From positions 1 to 12,113 of the forward strand of contig JAKEHF010000143.1 of NCBI GenBank assembly GCA_022615295.1: DNA of 12,113 nt, given 5' to 3'. The position numbers and the translations under genes are program-made. Below are positions 7,560 to 12,113 of this stretch, piece after piece. This DNA is from Actinomycetota bacterium. GTDB taxonomy: Bacteria > Actinomycetota > Acidimicrobiia > Spongiisociales > ZC4RG35. Under the pieces are notes generated by a model. The model saw only the letters and a list, made by a program, of their open reading frames with translations. It ran no database searches and had not been told where the DNA came from. Position 1 is the stretch's first letter. Each line of letters starts with the position of its first letter.

Positions 7560-7823
7560 ATGACGAGATCGTGTTATCACTCCCGACGGCTCGAAGTGGA
7601 GGCCGCTCCGCAGGCTGAGGTGTGCGAGCAGTGCGTCGCCACGGGTGACAGGTGGGTCCACCTCAGGGCATGTCTGGTGTGCGGCGTGGTCGGCTGCTGT
7701 GACAACTCGAAGAACCGCCACGCCCGCAAGCACTGGGAGCTCGTCGGGCATCCACTCGTCCAGTCCATCGAGCCCGGGGAGTCGTGGAGATACTGCTTCC
7801 CCGACCGTCAGATGATCGGCTGA
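7560..7823 (+). CDS. Small UBP-type zinc-finger protein
   Basis: This is an 87-residue protein made almost wholly of a ZnF-UBP domain. The cysteine/histidine pattern is clear: C22 and C25 (CEQC), C38 and C41 (CLVCG), C46 and C47, H54 and H58 in KNRHARKHW, H64 in GHP, then EPGESW and C79. WVHLRAC and VGCCDNS are typical of bacterial stand-alone members. In eukaryotes this fold binds the C-terminus of ubiquitin; the bacterial role is not established, and a protein- or peptide-binding role is inference. It sits between two sets of hydroxylase subunit genes on the same strand, so it may be co-expressed. The start lacks a normally spaced ribosome binding site. Confidence 0.88.
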   Translation: MTRSCYHSRRLEVEAAPQAEVCEQCVATGDRWVHLRACLVCGVVGCCDNSKNRHARKHWELVGHPLVQSIEPGESWRYCFPDRQMIG

Positions 7824-7878
7824 CCTGACCGCCCCCGGAGGTTGCCAGGGGACCCGCTCGGTTAGCGTGTTGGCCCGC

Positions 7879-8373
7879 ATGGAGGTGTCACTGACCGTCA
7901 ATGGGAGAGCGGTGACATCCGATGTCGAGCCACGCACCCTCCTCGTGCATTTCATCCGGGAGCACCTGAGGTTGACCGGGACCCATGTCGGTTGCGAAAC
8001 CGGCTACTGCGGCGCCTGCACGGTCCACGTTGACGGAAAGGCGGTGAAGTCTTGCACCATGTTCGCCGTCCAGGCCGACGGCGCCGACATCCTGACCATC
8101 GAAGGCGTGGCCAACGACGACGTGCTCCACCCGGTGCAGGAAGGCTTCTGGGAGAGGCATGGCCTTCAATGTGGCTTCTGCACACCCGGGATGATCATGT
8201 CCTCGATCGCACTACTCGAGGCGAACCGGACCCCCACGGAGACCGAGATCCGACATGGCATCGAGGGCAACCTGTGCCGTTGCACCGGTTATCACAACAT
8301 CGTTCGCTCGGTCCAGTACGCCGCAGCCGTGATGCGGGGAGAAGAGCCACCACCTCCCGATTGGGAGACCTGA
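7879..8373 (+). CDS. Molybdenum hydroxylase small subunit, 2Fe-2S (CoxS-like), copy 2
   Basis: This is a 164-residue paralogue of the small subunit at 3798, with all eight cluster cysteines at the same positions: C39, C44, C47, C59, C98, C101, C133 and C135. The ATG at 7879 gives MEVSLTVNG, aligning with copy 1 without gaps. The frame is open to a GTG at 7867, but that adds only four residues. No Shine-Dalgarno sequence precedes the ATG. A -10-like TAGCGT at 7863-7868 could give a leaderless or very short leader transcript, which is speculative. The C-terminus has a proline-rich tail, EEPPPPDW, absent from copy 1. It is followed directly by a medium subunit, with no large subunit between or after them. 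Confidence 0.94.
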   Translation: MEVSLTVNGRAVTSDVEPRTLLVHFIREHLRLTGTHVGCETGYCGACTVHVDGKAVKSCTMFAVQADGADILTIEGVANDDVLHPVQEGFWERHGLQCGFCTPGMIMSSIALLEANRTPTETEIRHGIEGNLCRCTGYHNIVRSVQYAAAVMRGEEPPPPDWET

Positions 8374-9230
8374 TGTACCCGCGGGAGTTCGACTACGTGG
8401 CGCCGGCTTCACTCGAAGAGGCGTTTGTCGCCCTCGGTGACGACGCCAAGGTGCTGGCCGGTGGGATGAGTCTCATACCACTCATGAAGCTGAGACTGCT
8501 GTCCCCTGGGCTGATCGTCGACATCGGGAGGATCCCTGGTCTCGACTCGATCGAGGAAGCGGACGGCCACATCACGATCGGTGCCCTGGTGCGTCATGCC
8601 GACACGGCCTCCAACCCTCTGGTGACGGCCAACGCCGCGGCGCTGGCGGTCGCGGCGTCGATGACCGGTGACGTCCAGGTGCGCAATCGAGGCACCACCT
8701 GCGGGTCGGCCGCCCACGCCGACATCGCCGCCGACCAGCCGGCGGCCCTGATCGCATGTGGGGCGACCATGGTGGCCCGGTCGGCCTCGGGGAGCCGGGA
8801 GATCGCCGCCGCCGGCTTCTTCGTCGACACCCTCACTTCGGCGTTGACCCCCGCAGAGGTCCTCACCGCCATCAAGCTGCCCAAGGCCGGGCCCGGGGAG
8901 GCCTCGGCCTACGACAAGCTGGGGCGACGGGGAGGGCACTCCGACTATGCGGTGGCCGGGGCCGCCGCCTGGGTGAAGAAGTCGAACGGGATGGTCGAGG
9001 CGGCCCGGGTGGCCCTCACCGGGGTCGGCACCAAGCCGATGCTCCTGGAAGGAGTGGGCTCGGCACTGGTCGGCGCCGATGGCTCAGATGCGGCGGTCGC
9101 CGCCGCATCGGCCCATGCCCTGGATGCAGTGACCGTCCTCGAGGACCTCTATGGGTCCGAGGAGTACAAGGGCCATCTCGCCAAGGTCTTCGTGGCACGT
9201 GCCATGAAGAAGGCCCTCGCAGCCGTCTAG
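8373..9230 (+). CDS. Molybdenum hydroxylase medium subunit, FAD-binding (CoxM-like), copy 2
   Basis: This 285-residue FAD subunit is a paralogue of the one at 6646. The start is set by the TGATG overlap with the second small subunit, by GGGAG at 8363-8367, and by MYPREFDY matching copy 1; the frame is open further upstream, but that part is out-of-frame small-subunit DNA. The flavin motifs are AGGMS (29-33) and TIGAL (68-72), then RNRGTTCGSAAHADIAADQP. Two positions differ from copy 1: AGGHS has become AGGMS, and GGN in the flavin-proximal loop has become CGS. Such variation occurs in the family, so FAD binding is still likely, though altered potential or acceptor use is possible. It ends the hydroxylase block. 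Confidence 0.92.
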   Translation: MYPREFDYVAPASLEEAFVALGDDAKVLAGGMSLIPLMKLRLLSPGLIVDIGRIPGLDSIEEADGHITIGALVRHADTASNPLVTANAAALAVAASMTGDVQVRNRGTTCGSAAHADIAADQPAALIACGATMVARSASGSREIAAAGFFVDTLTSALTPAEVLTAIKLPKAGPGEASAYDKLGRRGGHSDYAVAGAAAWVKKSNGMVEAARVALTGVGTKPMLLEGVGSALVGADGSDAAVAAASAHALDAVTVLEDLYGSEEYKGHLAKVFVARAMKKALAAV

Positions 9231-9237
9231 TACCGTG

Positions 9238-9280
9238 CTGTGAAGATCTGCGCGGACCCCCGCGTCAGGGATCTTCACAG
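9238..9280. repeat. Long nested stem-loop between hydroxylase block and receiver-flavoprotein gene
   Basis: CTGTGAAGATC (9238-9248) and GATCTTCACAG (9270-9280) are perfect 11-base complementary arms. Inside them CGCGG (9251-9255) pairs with CCGCG (9260-9264) around a four-base loop, giving a stacked hairpin. It starts 7 bases after the medium-subunit stop and ends 17 bases before the GTG of the next gene. There is no T-run. It could end the hydroxylase transcript, act as a structured leader of the next gene, or be a DNA operator. Confidence 0.55.
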
Positions 9281-9297
9281 AACGACGGGGCGGCCTG

Positions 9298-10956
9298 GTG
9301 CCAGAGCAGAAACCATCGATACTCGCCATCGACGATGAGCCGGAGGTGCTCAACGCAGTCGTCCGTGATCTGCGCACCCGTTATGGCAAGGAATACAGGC
9401 TGCTCCCGGCCGGGTCGGGTGAGGAGGGGATCGAGATCCTCAAGGACCTGCAACGTCGCGGGGAGCCTCTGGCCCTGATCCTCACCGACCAGCGCATGCC
9501 CCTCGTCACCGGTCTCGACGTGCTCCGCGAGTCGGTGGACATGTTCCCCTCGACGCGACGGGCGCTGCTCACCGCCTATGCCGACACCGACGTGGCCATC
9601 AACGCCATCAACGAGATCGGTCTCGACCAATACATCATGAAGCCCTGGGACCCCCCCGCCGAGCGTCTCTACCCCGTGGTCGACGATCTCCTCGACGACT
9701 GGCTCGCCGGTTACCGGCCCACCTACTCGGGGGTCAGGGTGATCAGCCAGCCCTGGTCTCGCGCCGCCCACGAGCTGAAGGCCTTCCTCGCCATGAACCG
9801 GGTCCCCTATCGGTCGGTGGTGATCGGTCTCGACGACGACGCGGAGACCTTGCTCGCCTCGGCCGGAGCCGAGATCGGCGACCTGCCGGTCGTCGTGCTC
9901 GAGGACGGCCAAACCCTGATCAAGCCGGATGCGCCGACGCTCGCCGAGCGGATCGGTCTCAAGACACATGCCAGCAGCCCGGCCTATGACGTCGCCATCA
10001 TCGGTGGCGGACCGGCCGGTTTGGCGGCGGCCGTCTACGGAGCATCCGAGGGTCTGAAGACGGTGCTCATCGAGTCGTCTGCTCCCGGCGGACAGGCCGG
10101 CCAGTCCTCGCTCATCGAGAACTATCTCGGGTTCCCCAAAGGGATCAGTGGGGGTGATCTGGCCCGACGCGCATTCACCCAGGCCTCGAGGTTCGGTGCG
10201 GAGATCCTGGTGCCCGCCACAGTCTCCAGCGTGGAACGTGACGACCCCTATCGGATAGTCCATCTCGCCGACGGCTCACAGATCACCACCAAAGCCCTCG
10301 TGATCAGTACCGGCGTGTCCTACGGCAAGCTCGCTGCCGAGGGCATCGACGACCTCATCGGCGCCGGGGTCTACTACGGGACCTCGCGCATCGAGGCGGA
10401 GAACCACCGAGGTCAGCCGATGTACGTTGTGGGCGGGGGCAACTCGGCCGGACAGGCGGCGATGTTCCTCACCCGATTCACCGACTCGGTGACCATCGCC
10501 ATCCGCTCGGCCGATCTCGGCGCCACGATGTCCCAGTACCTGATCGACAACATCGAGGCCGCCCCCGAGGTGAGTGTCCTCCCCTACGCCAAGGTGGTGG
10601 CTGCCCACGGTGACGACCACCTCGAATCCCTGGTGATGGCCAACGTTGACACCGAAGAGGAGACAACGGTGCCCGCGGGAGCCCTCTTCATCTTCATCGG
10701 GCAGATGGCACACACCGACTGGCTGGGCAATTTGGTCCAGAAAGATGCCCAGGGGTTCGTGCTCACCGGGAACGATCTTGCGGATCCACTCAAGGGTTGG
10801 AATGTGGATCGTGACCCGCTCCCTTTGGAGAGCTCGGTGCCCGGGATATTCGTCGCCGGCGACGTCCGCCATGGCTCGATCCGGAGGGTCGCAGGTGCCA
10901 CCGGGGAGGGCTCGACGGCCATCAGGTTCGTCCACCAGCATCTGGCGTCCCTATGA
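9298..10956 (+). CDS. Receiver domain–glutaredoxin-like–thioredoxin-reductase-like fusion flavoprotein
   Basis: This 552-residue fusion has a GTG start. Residues 1-125 are a response-regulator receiver domain with D12/D13, phosphoacceptor D64 (LTDQRMP), T92 and K115 (MKPW). Residues 145-220 resemble a glutaredoxin fold (VISQPWSRAAHELKAFL, VPY, DLPVVVLEDG), but the CPxC site reads QPWS. Residues 230-552 are thioredoxin-reductase-like: FAD motif GGGPAG (236-241), GGQAGQSSLIENYLGFP, nucleotide motif VVGGGNSAGQAA (377-388) and the C-terminal FAD motif GIFVAGDVRHGS. Where the CxxC redox pair of true thioredoxin reductases is expected there is YYGTSRIEA, and the whole protein contains no cysteine. 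Classic disulfide reduction is therefore excluded; an NAD(P)H-dependent flavin oxidase, diaphorase or redox switch is more likely. It overlaps the kinase gene by ATGA and is its probable phosphorylation target. Confidence 0.92.
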   Translation: MPEQKPSILAIDDEPEVLNAVVRDLRTRYGKEYRLLPAGSGEEGIEILKDLQRRGEPLALILTDQRMPLVTGLDVLRESVDMFPSTRRALLTAYADTDVAINAINEIGLDQYIMKPWDPPAERLYPVVDDLLDDWLAGYRPTYSGVRVISQPWSRAAHELKAFLAMNRVPYRSVVIGLDDDAETLLASAGAEIGDLPVVVLEDGQTLIKPDAPTLAERIGLKTHASSPAYDVAIIGGGPAGLAAAVYGASEGLKTVLIESSAPGGQAGQSSLIENYLGFPKGISGGDLARRAFTQASRFGAEILVPATVSSVERDDPYRIVHLADGSQITTKALVISTGVSYGKLAAEGIDDLIGAGVYYGTSRIEAENHRGQPMYVVGGGNSAGQAAMFLTRFTDSVTIAIRSADLGATMSQYLIDNIEAAPEVSVLPYAKVVAAHGDDHLESLVMANVDTEEETTVPAGALFIFIGQMAHTDWLGNLVQKDAQGFVLTGNDLADPLKGWNVDRDPLPLESSVPGIFVAGDVRHGSIRRVAGATGEGSTAIRFVHQHLASL

Positions 10957-12113
10957 ACACGCATGACATCCTGCGGGGCATCACCTACTTCTCGGACCTC
11001 CCCGAGAAGCTGCTCCTCGAGGTGTGCAACTCTTCGGAGCAAGTGGAGCTGGAGCCGGGAACGGTCATCATCGAGGAAGGTGCCAGCTCCGAGGAGATGT
11101 ACGTCCTAGTCGAGGGCGAGCTCGTGGTCACCACCTCCCAGCAGGGGCGGGAGGTCGAGTTGGCCCGGATCAATCCCGGCGAGGTGGTGGGAGAGCTGGC
11201 GCTCCTCGACAAGGCGCCTCGTATCGCCAGCGTCGCCGCGGCCAAGCCCTCCCTGGTGATCAAGGTGCCGGCAACCACCTTCGACCGTCTCCTCGACGAC
11301 CCCCGAGTGGCAAGACGGATGTTCCGCACCATCACCGCCCGCCTCCGCAGCACCGAGGAGACCCTGCGACATGGTGAGCGGATGGCCGCCCTGGGCCGGA
11401 TGGCCGCCCAGCTCATGCACGAGCTGAACAACCCGGCAGCGGCGATCGGCAGGAGCAGCCAGGCACTCGCCGAGGTGCAGCGTGACCTGACCGAGGTCGC
11501 CCAGGAGCTGTACATGTCATTGGGCGAGGGGGTGGTCACACCCGATCCCGTGGCACCACCGACCTCTGCGTTCGACCGGGCCCGGGCCGAGGAGGAGATG
11601 GCGGAATGGATGACAGAGCGCGACGTCCCCGACGCCTACGACCTTGCCGCCGCCCTGGTCGCCGGGGGATGGACCACTGAGGGCCTGGCCGGGATGATGG
11701 AGAACGTCGACGAGCGTTGGGCCTCCCTGCTCATCCGAGCCATCGGTCTGCGGACAGCCGCCGGACAGCTTTCCTCCGAGATCGAGATCGCCGCCCGCCG
11801 CATCTCCGAGCTGGTCCGAATCGTCAAGGAGTACAGCTTCCTCGATCAGGCTCCGGTTCAGGACGTAGACGTCGTCAAGGGCATCGCCGACACCCTGATC
11901 CTGCTCAAGCACAAGGTGCGCAACATCGAGGTCGTCACCGAATTCGACCCCGATCTCGCCCAGGTGCCCGCCTCCGGTCGCGATCTCAACCAGGTGTGGA
12001 CCAATCTCATCGACAACGCATCGGACGTCATGCGCGACGGCGGCACTCTTCGGATCACCGCCAAGAACAAGGGAGACGACGTGGTGGTCACCGTGTCGGA
12101 CACAGGTGGCGGC
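10953..12113 (+). CDS. Cyclic-nucleotide-binding histidine kinase (3' end outside window)
   Basis: 387 codons are visible and the frame is open at the window edge. Residues 1-120 are a cyclic-nucleotide-binding (CRP-type) domain with the phosphate-binding cassette GELALLDKAPRIASV (80-94), including E81 and R90. A linker leads to a HisKA-like segment, where MHELNNP has the phosphoacceptor at H156. Residues 176-270 form a long acidic insertion before the second helix resumes near ISELVRIVKEY. The ATP-binding domain follows, with the N-box WTNLIDNA (N351, N355) and DTGGG (D383, G385, G387) at the edge. No membrane segment is seen, so it is cytoplasmic. The ATGA overlap with the upstream receiver-flavoprotein gene makes the two a likely two-component pair, with a cyclic nucleotide as probable input. 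The nucleotide identity is not proven. Confidence 0.93.
   Translation, partial: MNTHDILRGITYFSDLPEKLLLEVCNSSEQVELEPGTVIIEEGASSEEMYVLVEGELVVTTSQQGREVELARINPGEVVGELALLDKAPRIASVAAAKPSLVIKVPATTFDRLLDDPRVARRMFRTITARLRSTEETLRHGERMAALGRMAAQLMHELNNPAAAIGRSSQALAEVQRDLTEVAQELYMSLGEGVVTPDPVAPPTSAFDRARAEEEMAEWMTERDVPDAYDLAAALVAGGWTTEGLAGMMENVDERWASLLIRAIGLRTAAGQLSSEIEIAARRISELVRIVKEYSFLDQAPVQDVDVVKGIADTLILLKHKVRNIEVVTEFDPDLAQVPASGRDLNQVWTNLIDNASDVMRDGGTLRITAKNKGDDVVVTVSDTGGG

Noticed and set aside
7863..7868. TAGCGT as a promoter for a leaderless second small-subunit gene
   Set aside because: The box is weak, the nearest -35-like TTGCCA has a 15-base spacer, and read-through from upstream is equally possible.
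8052..8372. N-terminal extension of 107 residues on the second medium subunit
   Set aside because: This stretch is the second small-subunit gene read in the wrong frame. The ATG at 8373 matches copy 1 and has GGGAG upstream.
9239..9279. TGTGA and TCACA as a CRP-type operator
   Set aside because: The half-sites are separated by 31 bases instead of the usual 6, and they are the ends of a longer perfect stem, so a hairpin explains them better.
9298..10956. Naming the fusion trxB
   Set aside because: The redox CxxC and every other cysteine are missing, so a thioredoxin reductase symbol would imply a chemistry the protein cannot perform in the usual way.

Overview
The DNA is GC-rich, with strong third-position G/C bias, GTG starts, many ATGA/TGATG gene overlaps and actinobacterial-style gene content: a class III cyclase–STAND ATPase fusion, xanthine-oxidase-family CoxS/L/M genes, a UBP-type zinc finger and a response-regulator/thioredoxin-reductase-like fusion. 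A high-GC actinobacterium, perhaps an uncultured Acidimicrobiia-like or Thermoleophilia-like lineage, is the best guess. No rRNA or marker gene is present, so this is inference. I saw no tRNA, rRNA, CRISPR array, insertion sequence or phage gene.

Layout. (A) 1-1068, plus strand: the tail of a sensor histidine kinase, overlapped by a gene for a cupredoxin-like lipoprotein with a full set of type 1 copper ligands, then a VOC (glyoxalase-fold) protein. (B) 1081-3600, minus strand: an 839-residue protein with an N-terminal class III nucleotide cyclase domain, a STAND/NB-ARC-type ATPase and a helical TPR-like C-terminus. (C) 3798-9230, plus strand: a molybdenum hydroxylase block. It holds a complete small (2Fe-2S), large (Mo) and medium (FAD) subunit set in S-L-M order with the form II (AYRGAGR) active-site loop. 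A small UBP zinc-finger protein follows, and then a second S-M pair with no large subunit. (D) 9298 to the end, plus strand: a cysteine-free fusion of a receiver domain, a degenerate glutaredoxin-like segment and a thioredoxin-reductase-like flavoprotein, translationally coupled to a histidine kinase with an N-terminal cyclic-nucleotide-binding domain. The kinase runs off the window.

How the parts may work together. The S-L-M set should form a cytoplasmic (SLM)2 hydroxylase that passes electrons from molybdopterin through two 2Fe-2S clusters to FAD. The loop makes a carbon monoxide substrate doubtful. The second S-M pair either swaps into the same large subunit or serves a large subunit elsewhere. 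In block D the kinase is the natural partner of the receiver domain fused to the flavoprotein, suggesting a phosphorelay that controls a redox enzyme and is gated by a cyclic nucleotide. The block B cyclase is a possible source of that nucleotide, although no operon link joins the two. The main non-coding structures are perfect inverted repeats at 591-609, 7520-7551 and 9238-9280, all close to gene boundaries.
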